A stretch of DNA of 12,854 nucleotides, from positions 1 through 12,854 of the forward strand of contig DATGLW010000022.1 of assembly GCA_035293965.1 (NCBI GenBank). The letters are read 5' to 3'. Numbering within the stretch: position 1 is the first letter of the stretch; each line of letters starts with the position of its first letter. Source of the stretch: DATGLW01 sp035293965 (lineage in GTDB: Bacteria; Actinomycetota; Acidimicrobiia; Acidimicrobiales; RAAP-2). Made by a program: the position numbers and the translations under genes. The notes beneath the pieces were generated by a model. The model worked only from the letters and a program-made list of their open reading frames with translations. It was not told the DNA's origin and did not search any database. This document shows positions 6,707-12,760 of this stretch, one piece after another.

Positions 6707-7201
6707 ATGACCGACACGACCACTTCCACCAGCGGCAGCCGCGGTGGCGGGAGCAGCTCCAAGGGCACCGACGCTACGAAGGCGCAAAAGGCCTTTGCCG
6801 ACGCCTTCCGCGCCTACCTGGAAGCCTCGCTCAGCGGATCCCAGGTCCTGACCGCCACCGCGGTCGCTCAGGCCCGTGCCGCCCTGGAGGTTGCCCTCGA
6901 CCAGACCCGCCGGCTGTCCACAACCCTCGGCGGAGCCGTCCTCGACTCCACCAAGCAGGGCCAGGAGCTCACCCTCGAGGCTTTCAAGGCGCTCGCAGAC
7001 GCCGCCTCCGGCGCAGGCTCATGGGCAAACGTCCGCTTCCTGGCGCCGAGCGACGCGGGTGTCGCAGAGTTCGTCTCGAGCGCCGTGCAAGCGAGCAAGG
7101 ACCTTTTCTCTGCGGGCGTCGTGGCGGGCAAGGAGATCCTCGGTGCTCAGCGCCAGGTTGCCGAGGAGCTCATCAGCGCCGCGACGCGCTGGTGGAACTG
7201 A
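6707..7201 (+). CDS. Phasin-like PHA granule-associated protein
   Basis: A 164-residue protein with a disordered Ser/Gly/Thr-rich head (residues 1-22) followed by an almost entirely helical amphipathic body rich in Ala, Gln and Lys (for example LEVALDQTRRLSTTLGGAVLDSTKQG), ending in RWWN. It has no Cys, membrane segment or enzyme motif. Size, composition and nearness to a PHA synthase gene fit a phasin, which coats intracellular polyhydroxyalkanoate granules and controls their number and size. Start ATG 6707 has GGAGG 6 nt upstream; an ATG at 6702 is out of frame. It is the first gene behind a strong promoter, as expected of an abundant coat protein, and is followed after 56 bp by the XRE regulator. 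The family call rests on features and context, since phasins are poorly conserved in sequence. Confidence 0.68.
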   Translation: MTDTTTSTSGSRGGGSSSKGTDATKAQKAFADAFRAYLEASLSGSQVLTATAVAQARAALEVALDQTRRLSTTLGGAVLDSTKQGQELTLEAFKALADAASGAGSWANVRFLAPSDAGVAEFVSSAVQASKDLFSAGVVAGKEILGAQRQVAEELISAATRWWN

Positions 7202-7257
7202 TCCCCCAGTCCCGACGCCCCCGCCGAGCCCTGTGCTGAAGAGATACTGGAGCCGAG

Positions 7258-7623
7258 ATGGCACCTGACTTCTCCGAGCAGCGCAGGGCACTTGGTGCCT
7301 TCATCAGGTCGCAGCGAGAGCTCACCAACCTCTCGCTGCGCCAAGTGGCGGCGCTTGCCGGCATATCCAATCCCTACCTGAGCCAGCTCGAACGCGGTAT
7401 GCACGAGCCGTCGGTGCGGGTCCTTCGCTCTCTAGCCCGGGCGCTCAACCTCTCTGCCGACGTGCTCTTGGAGCAGGCCGGGCTCGACCGCGAGGAGCCT
7501 TCGGGCGACCGCGACCTAGATGATGCCATCCGCAACGACAAGCGCCTGACCGACCAGCAGAAGCAGGCCCTCCTCGCCGTCTACCGCAGCTATTGCGCTG
7601 CCAACGCAGCGGACGACGACTGA
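7258..7623 (+). CDS. XRE-family helix-turn-helix regulator of the PHA locus
   Basis: A 121-residue DNA-binding protein. The HTH_3 domain spans about residues 12-72: FIRSQRELTNLSLRQVAALAGISNPYLSQLERGMHEPSVRVLRSLARALNLSADVLL. Its recognition helix is around NPYLSQLERG. The C-terminal tail (RNDKRLTDQQKQALLAVYRSYCAAN) is helical and may serve dimerisation or granule contact. ATG 7258 has GGAG about 7 nt upstream, and the gene lies 56 bp after the phasin gene without an evident promoter, so it is probably in its operon. By context it likely controls phasin and perhaps synthase expression, a role played by PhaR in proteobacteria, but it is unrelated to PhaR. The palindrome at 6609-6636 is a plausible target. 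Activator or repressor cannot be told from sequence. Confidence 0.85.
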   Translation: MAPDFSEQRRALGAFIRSQRELTNLSLRQVAALAGISNPYLSQLERGMHEPSVRVLRSLARALNLSADVLLEQAGLDREEPSGDRDLDDAIRNDKRLTDQQKQALLAVYRSYCAANAADDD

Positions 7624-7634
7624 CCCACCCACGC

Positions 7635-7714
7635 CAATTCCCGACGTTCTGCGCCGAGCTGAGCGAAGCGTCCGAACGCGACCGGGAGGTTGTCCCGCAT
7701 GCGCGTGGGAATTG
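7635..7714. repeat. Inverted repeat CAATTCCC / GGGAATTG downstream of the XRE gene
   Basis: Perfect 8-bp arms at 7635-7642 and 7707-7714 enclose about 64 bp that itself contains a CGGGA-N5-TCCCG hairpin (7683-7697). The first arm is about 12 bp past the XRE stop codon. It could fold into a multi-branched RNA or act as a weak terminator. No U tract follows. The rest of 7624-7799 shows nothing else I can name. Confidence 0.35.
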
Positions 7715-7799
7715 AAGTGACGGTTCCCCGCCTGAGACCTGCCGAGGTGGTTGGGATCGGGCGTCCTGAGAGGACATCCAGCACAGCAAGGGGACCGCC

Positions 7800-7964
7800 G
7801 TGAGCAAGACCGACCAGACACGACCCGCCACGCCTGCACCGGGCGCACCGAAGAAGCAGGTCCATCGTGTTCAGGGCTACCTGCGCCTCCGCTCGCTGCG
7901 CGCCGCGCTGGAAGCCTTCGCTCCACCCGCTGGCTACGCTTCGCAGAAGGAGGAGGCCGCGTAG
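7800..7964 (+). CDS. Small basic ORF (54 aa), unrecognised, between XRE regulator and PHA synthase
   Basis: A GTG-started ORF of 54 codons. AAGGGG lies 8 nt upstream. The protein begins MSKTDQTRPATPAPGAPKK, with a Pro/Ala-rich disordered head, continues HRVQGYLRLRSLRAALEAFA, a basic amphipathic helix, and ends PPAGYASQKEEAA. About three quarters of codons end in G or C, as in neighbouring real genes. It has no Cys, membrane segment or known motif. It lies in the same direction inside the PHA locus, so a granule-surface or PhaC-modulating role is imaginable but not supported by any motif. It may be translated or may be a chance ORF in G+C-rich DNA. Confidence 0.42.
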   Translation: MSKTDQTRPATPAPGAPKKQVHRVQGYLRLRSLRAALEAFAPPAGYASQKEEAA

Positions 7965-8084
7965 CTGCCAAGCCGGGGGCCGTCAGCGAATTCCGCGGCA
8001 GTCGGGGCATCCTCGAAGCGTCCACACCGGTAGCCGACGCTGCTCCCTGCTCTTCATATCTAGCGCGCGGTAGCGAATTGCTCG

Positions 8085-8113
8085 TTGTGTGCCCGGGGTC
8101 GGCACGCTAGAAC
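8085..8113 (+). promoter_or_regulatory. Possible promoter of the PHA synthase gene
   Basis: TTGTGT (8085-8090) and TAGAAC (8108-8113) are separated by exactly 17 bp, 43 bp before the synthase ATG. The match is moderate (3/6 and 4/6). The rest of 7965-8156 shows no other clear element. Confidence 0.33.
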
Positions 8114-8156
8114 TGGCTGTGGCCAGAGCTTGCCCCTAGCCTGCCTGGGAGGCGAG

Positions 8157-9899
8157 ATGCCCGAAGCGAGACCACAGCGCGACGAGACCGAGTACAACGG
8201 CTCGCCGCCCGCTGTAGCCGCTGCTCTCGAGCGCCTTGGCGTGGCGCCCCTCGTAGGCGACGCGCTCGACCCCGTCGGGCTGGCAAGGGCGCTCGGGCGT
8301 GCCCTGGGCCGCGCCCTGCTGGATCCGCGAAGCGCCTCGGTGCTCGTACGACACTCAGCGGGTATTGCGGTCGCCACCCTTGCGGCCGCCGCCCGCGCCC
8401 TTGGGGTCGATGTGGCCGCTCCGCTGGCCCCGGCTCCCAAGGACGGCCGCTTCGCCGAGCCCGCCTGGAGTGAGAACGCCGGCTATTACGCCTTGCTCCA
8501 GGCGTACCTCCTCAACCGCCAGACGTTCCTCGAGCTGGTCGAGAGAGGTGCCACGCCCGAAGAAGCGCCCAAGGCGCGCTTTGGCGCGGGCCTCTTCGCC
8601 GACGCCCTGGCTCCGACCAACTTCCTCCCGACCAACCCGGCGGCCCTCCGGCGGGCCTGGGAAACCGGCGGCAAGAGCGTCGCCCGCGGCTGGCTCAACT
8701 TCTTGAGGGACCTGCGCGACAACGGCGGATGGCCGAGCCAGGTCGACCGGTCAGCCTTCGAGGTGGGGCGCGACCTCGCGGCCACCCCTGGACAGGTCGT
8801 CTACCGTAACGAACTGATCGAGCTGATCCAGTACGCCCCCGCCACAGAGCAGGTCAGGGAGACGCCCCTTTTGATCTGCCCTCCTTGGATCAACAAGTAC
8901 TACATAGTCGACCTGGCGCCGGGCAAGAGTCTCGTCGGGTGGGCCGTGTCCCACGGCCTCACTACCTTTGTCATCAGCTTCCGCAATCCCGACAGCTCCA
9001 TGCGTGACGTCGGTTTCGACGACTACCTCTTCAAGGGCCTTCGAGTGGCCCTCGACGTGGTCCGCGAGATTTCCTCGGTTCCGGCCGTCAACATCCTCTC
9101 GGTCTGCCTGGGTGCCACTTTGACCACCACCCTGCTCGCGTTCCTCGACGCCACCGGCGAGCGCGGCTTGGTGCGCAGCTCCACCACGCTGAACAGCCTC
9201 GTCGACCACTCCAAGGCAGGCGCCCTCTCCTCGGTCTTCACCGACGAGGCCGCCGTCGCCTCCCTGGAGCGCAAGATGGCCCGCCAGGGCTACCTCGAAG
9301 CTAGGGATATGGCGCACACGTTCGACCTGCTGCGCGCCAACGATCTCGTTTTCAACTACGTGGTGTCGGGGTGGCTGATGGGCCAGCGGCCCCCCGCGTT
9401 CGACTTACTCGCGTGGAACGCCGACTCCACCCGCATGCCAGCCAAGATGCACTCGTTCTACCTGCGCAAGTGCTGGGTCGAGAACGCGCTCGCAGAGGAC
9501 CGCATGGAACTCGCTGGAGAGCTGCTGCGCGTGAGCGAGATCGACGTCGACCACTACATCGTCGCTGCAGTAGAAGACCACATCGTGCCCTGGCGCAACG
9601 CCTATCGCACGACCCAGCTGTTGCGGAAGGCGTCGTGTCGCTTCGTGCTCTCTTCCTCGGGCCACATCGCCGGCATCGTCAATCCCCCTTCCCCCAAGGC
9701 GCGCTACTGGACCAACGACGTGCTGCCTGCTGACCCTGAGGAGTGGCTGCGCGCGGCCACCGAGCACGCCGACACTTGGTGGAATGACTGGCCGGAGTGG
9801 ATCATCCCCCGCTCTGGCGAGCTTCGCGATCCGCCGGCGTTCGGAAGCGCCAACCATCCACCTCTCGGTCCGGCACCGGGGACCTACGTGAGAGGCTGA
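8157..9899 (+). CDS. phaC: Poly(3-hydroxyalkanoate) synthase, class I-like
   Basis: A 580-residue polymerase that joins (R)-hydroxyacyl-CoA units into PHA at the granule surface. An N-terminal PhaC_N region (about 90-250) contains LNFLRDLRDNGGWPSQVD. The alpha/beta hydrolase core begins LLICPPWINKYYIVDLAPGKS, a hallmark of the family, and continues to FRNPDSSMRD. Catalytic residues sit where expected: Cys317 in S-V-C-L-G-A, Asp474 in VEDHIVPW and His503 in SSSGHIAG. Spacing agrees with the well-studied Cupriavidus enzyme. The lipase box is unusual, SxCxGA in place of GxCxGG. Length fits class I, which works without a PhaE or PhaR subunit. ATG 8157 is preferred, with GGGAGG 4 nt upstream; a TTG 24 codons earlier has no such site. 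It follows the phasin, XRE and small ORF in the same direction. Monomer length preference is not predictable. Confidence 0.93.
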   Translation: MPEARPQRDETEYNGSPPAVAAALERLGVAPLVGDALDPVGLARALGRALGRALLDPRSASVLVRHSAGIAVATLAAAARALGVDVAAPLAPAPKDGRFAEPAWSENAGYYALLQAYLLNRQTFLELVERGATPEEAPKARFGAGLFADALAPTNFLPTNPAALRRAWETGGKSVARGWLNFLRDLRDNGGWPSQVDRSAFEVGRDLAATPGQVVYRNELIELIQYAPATEQVRETPLLICPPWINKYYIVDLAPGKSLVGWAVSHGLTTFVISFRNPDSSMRDVGFDDYLFKGLRVALDVVREISSVPAVNILSVCLGATLTTTLLAFLDATGERGLVRSSTTLNSLVDHSKAGALSSVFTDEAAVASLERKMARQGYLEARDMAHTFDLLRANDLVFNYVVSGWLMGQRPPAFDLLAWNADSTRMPAKMHSFYLRKCWVENALAEDRMELAGELLRVSEIDVDHYIVAAVEDHIVPWRNAYRTTQLLRKASCRFVLSSSGHIAGIVNPPSPKARYWTNDVLPADPEEWLRAATEHADTWWNDWPEWIIPRSGELRDPPAFGSANHPPLGPAPGTYVRG

Positions 9900-9904
9900 G
9901 GCAC

Positions 9905-9922
9905 GGGGCCCTTCCGGGCCTC
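9905..9922 (+). terminator. Hairpin terminator candidate after PHA synthase
   Basis: A 7-bp stem (GGGGCCC pairing with GGGCCTC, one G-U pair) with a TTCC loop starts 6 nt after the synthase stop codon. A second palindrome, CTCTCGAGAG, follows at once. There is no U tract, as is common in high-GC actinobacteria. Confidence 0.45.
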
Positions 9923-10054
9923 TCGAGAGCACTCCCCCAGCCCACCGCCGACGGGTTGGCCCAGCGGCGCGGTCGCTCAATTTGCGTTGCCGAGAAGCCT
10001 GGCTGCAACGAGTCCCTCCGGCGTCCGTCGTTGTGACTCACGTGGTCCGCAGGG

Positions 10055-10180
10055 GTGGCCGTCGTAGGTCCCAGCGAGACCTCGTTCCTGCCCGTACGGC
10101 ACTTCGAGGACATCGCCGACTCCAACGCACCTGGAGGTGTCGACCCGGCCGAAGTGCCCCGGCAGGTCAGGAACAGTGGT
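10055..10180 (+). pseudogene. Possible coding remnant
   Basis: Reading from a GTG at 10055, about 40 codons have strongly G/C-biased third positions and a sensible composition (SETSFLPVRHFEDIADSN, then PGGVDPAEVPRQVRNSG). An in-frame TGA lies 19 bp before that GTG, and the bias ends as the frame runs into the MerR promoter. I do not recognise the sequence. It may be a decayed gene fragment or chance. Confidence 0.18.
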
Positions 10181-10181
10181 C

Positions 10182-10212
10182 TTGACTTCAAGCGCTTGAA
10201 GTGTGATCTGCT
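10182..10212 (+). promoter_or_regulatory. MerR-type promoter with perfect 18-bp dyad
   Basis: The -35 TTGACT (10182-10187) is overlapped by the perfect palindrome ACTTCAAGCGCTTGAAGT (10185-10202). MerR-family operators typically lie like this between -35 and an over-spaced -10. A 19-bp spacer leads to TCTGCT (10207-10212), a poor -10 that would need the activator. Transcription would then begin at or near the A of the MerR ATG at 10219. Confidence 0.68.
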
Positions 10213-10218
10213 GGTGCC

Positions 10219-10662
10219 ATGGCCGTTCTTACCATCCAGGAAGTGTCCCGGCGCAGCGGGCTGAGCGGGCCGACGCTGCGCTACTACGAAGAGATCGGGC
10301 TGATCGGCCCGGTCGCCCGCGACCCTCGGAGCCGACACCGCCGCTACCGCGACGACGACGTGGACGACCTGCAGGCGCTGGCTTGCCTGAGGGCCATGGG
10401 CCTCGGGATCGACGACATGCGCACCTACCAGGCCAACCGACGTCTCGGACGAGCCAGGGCGGGCGAGCAGCGCGTCCTCCTGGTCCGCCACGCCGAGCGG
10501 GTCGAGACCGAGATCGAGACGTTGCGCGTCCACCTCGACTACCTCAGGGCGAAGGCGGCGCTGTGGGACGCCCGTGACCGTGAGGATCAGGGCGCGGAAT
10601 CCGAAGCGAACCAGCGGGTGCAGGACATGCTCCCACGCCTGAGGGAGGTGGTGCGCCGATGA
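10219..10662 (+). CDS. MerR-family transcriptional regulator
   Basis: A 147-residue regulator. The winged-HTH domain fills residues 3-73 with the signature LRYYEEIGLIGP, RHRRYRDDDVDDLQALACLRAMGLGIDDMR. Residues 80-145 form a long coiled-coil dimerisation helix (VLLVRHAERVETEIETLRVHLDYLRAKAALWD). Only one Cys is present and no metal-binding loop, so it is not a metal sensor of the MerR/CueR kind; an aldehyde, oxidant or small organic signal is more likely. It probably activates its own operon through the palindrome directly upstream. There is no Shine-Dalgarno before the ATG, consistent with a leaderless transcript. Its stop overlaps the start of the SDR gene (ATGA), so the two are translationally coupled and the reductase is its probable target. 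Confidence 0.92.
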   Translation: MAVLTIQEVSRRSGLSGPTLRYYEEIGLIGPVARDPRSRHRRYRDDDVDDLQALACLRAMGLGIDDMRTYQANRRLGRARAGEQRVLLVRHAERVETEIETLRVHLDYLRAKAALWDARDREDQGAESEANQRVQDMLPRLREVVRR

Positions 10663-11636
10663 GCCCAAAGGTGCTGGTGACAGGCGGGTCCGGCTATCTG
10701 GGCACCCAACTGATCGCGGCGCTGCTCCGTGCCGGGCACGAGGTGCGCACGACGCTGCGCTCCCTCGACGCCGAGGCAGGGGTCCGCGCGGCAGTCGGCC
10801 GCGGCGGTGCCGATGACACCACCCTCGAGCTCATGGAAGCGGACCTTGCCTCCGACGACGGCTGGGCTGCTGCGCTCGACGGCATAGAGGAGGTCCATCA
10901 CGTCGCGTCGCCGATCCCGCCGGCGCAGCCCGCGGACCCCGACGAACTGATCGTGCCGGCCCGCAAGGGCACGCTGCGCGTGCTGCGAGCAGCCCGCGTC
11001 GCCGGAGCCCGCCGGGTGGTGCTGACCTCCTCGTTCGCCGCAGTCGGCTACACACCAAAGGCAGTCCGCGACTACACCGAAGCGGACTGGACCGACCCCG
11101 ACACGCCCGGTCTCCCGCCCTACCCGCGGTCCAAGGTGATCGCCGAGCGCGCAGCCTGGGACTTCATCGCCACCGACGGGGGCGACCTCCAGCTGGTGGC
11201 TGTCAACCCGACCTTCATCGCCGGCCCGTCGCTGGTGCGCGAGCTCCGATCGACGCTGGCGGGCTTCAAGGCGATCATCGAGGGCACGAGGCCGGCGCTG
11301 CCCCGCCAGCGATTCGGCGTGGTCGACGTGCGGGACGTCGCCGACGCGCACATCAGGGCGATGGCCGATCCTGGCGCCGCCGGGAAACGCTTCCTGCTGC
11401 TGGCCGACGGGCCGACCATGACCTGGCGGGAGCTGGCACAGGTCGTCCGCGACCACCTCGGTCCCATGGGTGAGCACGTCACCACAGACGAGGCACCTGG
11501 CGAGGATCCTCCCCCGCTGACCATTCGGAACGACCGCGCCAAGCGAGAGCTCGGCTGGCAGCCTCGCCCCGCCGCCACCACGATCGCCGAGACCGTCGAC
11601 AGCCTGCGCGAGCTCGGCCTGTTGGCGCAACGATGA
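10659..11636 (+). CDS. NAD(P)-dependent extended SDR reductase (epimerase/dehydratase or aldehyde reductase type)
   Basis: A 325-residue cytoplasmic enzyme of the extended short-chain dehydrogenase family, close in pattern to dihydroflavonol-4-reductase-like aldehyde and ketone reductases. The nucleotide-binding site is VTGGSGYLG (residues 7-15). The catalytic residues are Ser in VLTSSFAAVGY and the YxxxK in PPYPRSKVIAE. NPTFIAGPS and the VVDVRDVADAHI segment are also characteristic. An Arg pair region after strand 2 (RTTLRS) suggests NADP(H). It begins within the stop codon of the MerR gene (ATGA overlap), so expression follows that regulator. A likely role is reduction of a reactive carbonyl signalled by the MerR protein; the substrate is not known. 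Confidence 0.9.
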   Translation: MSPKVLVTGGSGYLGTQLIAALLRAGHEVRTTLRSLDAEAGVRAAVGRGGADDTTLELMEADLASDDGWAAALDGIEEVHHVASPIPPAQPADPDELIVPARKGTLRVLRAARVAGARRVVLTSSFAAVGYTPKAVRDYTEADWTDPDTPGLPPYPRSKVIAERAAWDFIATDGGDLQLVAVNPTFIAGPSLVRELRSTLAGFKAIIEGTRPALPRQRFGVVDVRDVADAHIRAMADPGAAGKRFLLLADGPTMTWRELAQVVRDHLGPMGEHVTTDEAPGEDPPPLTIRNDRAKRELGWQPRPAATTIAETVDSLRELGLLAQR

Positions 11637-11646
11637 GCAGCCGGGC

Positions 11647-11668
11647 GCGCGGTGACCGGTCAGTGCGC
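11647..11668. terminator. Palindrome between convergent SDR and MarR genes
   Basis: GCGC arms (11647-11650, 11665-11668) flank the 10-bp palindrome TGACCGGTCA (11653-11662). It sits 10 bp after the SDR stop codon and covers the MarR stop codon. The position suits a shared terminator for convergent genes, but there are no U tracts on either side. Confidence 0.3.
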
Positions 11669-12253
11669 TGATGCTCGGCGCAGGCCGGTCAGCACGGCCG
11701 AGGTCGCCCGGCGCAGGTTCCGCAGCTCGGACGGCTCGAGCAGCCCGGCAAAGTGCCGGTCGACCGCACGCACGTAGGCAGGCTGGGCGGCGGCGAACGT
11801 CTCGAGCCCGAGGTCGGTGAGGGCGGCGTAGACGGTCCGGCGATCGGCGGGATCACTCTGGCGGACCAGGAGCCCTCGCTGCTCCAGGCGGTCGACGGTC
11901 TTGGTCACCGCGCTCTTCGCTATGTCGAGACGCGCGGCGATGTCCACCATCCGCAGGCGGCGTTCGGGGGCCATGGCGACCTGGCACAGGACCAGGTTGT
12001 CGGCCAGGGTCAGGCCGACGTCGGCCTGGAGCTGTCGGTTGACCAGGATCCGTACCGCATCGACCAGCTCGCACAGACCTGCCCACGCCTCGAGCCCTTG
12101 GGGGCGCCCTCCGCTCGGAGTGTCCGCCCGGCGCGCGCCCTGCCCGATCGCCGCATCCTTTCGGAGCACGCCGTGTTCACGCGTCCCTCTGGGCCCTCCG
12201 GGCTGCCCCCGGGGCCCACCGTCTCGCTTTCCCCCCGGGGCGCCCCCGACCAT
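11660..12253 (-). CDS. MarR-family transcriptional regulator
   Basis: A 197-residue dimeric winged-HTH regulator. The core starts near residue 53 (GLEAWAGLCELVDAVRILVNRQLQADVGL). The DNA-binding part follows: VDIAARLDIAKSAVTKTVDRLEQRGLL with the wing QSDPADRRTVYAALT, both MarR hallmarks. A C-terminal dimerisation helix ends the protein. The first 50 residues are Gly/Pro/Arg-rich and unlike the family, which is usually about 140-165 aa. The ATG at 12253 has AGGA 7-8 nt upstream, but a GTG at 12169 (residue 29) is possible, so the true start is uncertain. The gene is divergent from the PPOX gene at 12339, with an inverted repeat over that promoter, so it probably represses that gene and itself. 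The signal molecule is unknown. Confidence 0.87.
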   Translation of the reverse strand: MVGGAPGGKRDGGPRGQPGGPRGTREHGVLRKDAAIGQGARRADTPSGGRPQGLEAWAGLCELVDAVRILVNRQLQADVGLTLADNLVLCQVAMAPERRLRMVDIAARLDIAKSAVTKTVDRLEQRGLLVRQSDPADRRTVYAALTDLGLETFAAAQPAYVRAVDRHFAGLLEPSELRNLRRATSAVLTGLRRASAH

Positions 12254-12272
12254 GGCCCGATCCTAGCATCCG

Positions 12273-12300
12273 TTGACAGGAGTATCGTCCTCTCTATAAC
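12273..12300 (+). promoter_or_regulatory. Promoter of the PPOX-class oxidoreductase gene
   Basis: A perfect -35 TTGACA (12273-12278) and TATAAC (12295-12300) separated by 16 bp. Transcription should start near 12307, giving a leader of about 30 nt to the ATG at 12339. Confidence 0.65.
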
Positions 12301-12312
12301 ATTCGCTAGAGA
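12291..12312. promoter_or_regulatory. Inverted repeat TCTCTA-N10-TAGAGA, likely MarR operator
   Basis: Perfect 6-bp arms (12291-12296 and 12307-12312) overlap the -10 box and start site of the PPOX gene. A 22-bp dyad in a divergent region beside a MarR gene is the classic arrangement for repression by that regulator. The minus-strand extended -10-like TGTTATAGA runs through the same dyad, so autoregulation is plausible. Confidence 0.55.
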
Positions 12313-12338
12313 ACTACTTTCCCTCGAGGAGGGTGAAC

Positions 12339-12746
12339 ATGTCCAGCGTGTTCTCTGCCGCCGAGTTGGGCTACCTCGGCGAGCGTCGCCTCGGCCGTCT
12401 GGCGACGGTGGACGCGGCCGGCCTGCCCCACGTGGTCCCGCTTGGGTGGGCCTACAACCCGGCGACCGACACCGTCGACGTGACCGGGCGGAACTTCGCG
12501 CGCACGGCGAAATTCCGCAACGCCCTCGCCAACCCGCTCGTCGCCCTGGTGATCGACGACGTCCTCCCCCCATGGCAGCCCCGCGCGGTCATGGTGCGCG
12601 GTCGCGCCGAGGTTCGTGGCGAAGCAGCGGGAGAGGGGGGCGCGCCGACCGAGCGGATCCTGCGCATCCACCCAATCCAGGTGCTGAGCTGGGGCCTCGC
12701 GTCCGCTGACGAGGTGCCGACCACGCCGTCGGGCGATCTCGGCTGA
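12339..12746 (+). CDS. PPOX-class F420-dependent (or flavin) oxidoreductase
   Basis: A 135-residue split-barrel protein of the pyridoxamine 5'-phosphate oxidase-like superfamily, in the actinobacterial branch whose members bind F420 or FMN and reduce small molecules. Recognisable stretches are LGRLATVDAAGLPHVVPLGWAYN (strands 1-2), RNFARTAKFRNALANPLVALVIDDV, PRAVMVRGRAEV, and the C-terminal ILRIHPIQVLSWGL. Length is typical. The ATG at 12339 is chosen because AGGAGG ends 6 nt before it; a GTG at 12333 overlaps that site. It is divergent from the MarR gene and has its own promoter with a dyad, so it is probably under MarR control. A detoxifying quinone or cofactor reduction is plausible but not shown. 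The cofactor cannot be proven from sequence alone. Confidence 0.86.
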   Translation: MSSVFSAAELGYLGERRLGRLATVDAAGLPHVVPLGWAYNPATDTVDVTGRNFARTAKFRNALANPLVALVIDDVLPPWQPRAVMVRGRAEVRGEAAGEGGAPTERILRIHPIQVLSWGLASADEVPTTPSGDLG

Positions 12747-12760
12747 TGTGGAACGGAATG

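Larger units (their letters stand above)
9900..10218. other. Intergenic region between PHA synthase and MerR operon
   Basis: About 320 bp. It contains a terminator-like hairpin at 9905-9922, a stretch around 10055-10180 with gene-like third-position G/C that may be a gene remnant, and the MerR promoter with an 18-bp palindrome at 10185-10202. No intact gene is supported. Confidence 0.5.

Noticed and set aside
7751..8110. Plus-strand 119-codon frame between XRE regulator and PHA synthase
   Set aside because: Poor start context and mixed composition. The GTG-started 54-codon frame at 7800 in the same stretch has a better ribosome binding site and codon bias.
9802..10668. Minus-strand 288-codon frame across the synthase-MerR gap
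   Set aside because: It runs antisense through the end of phaC and the whole MerR gene and has no recognisable domain.
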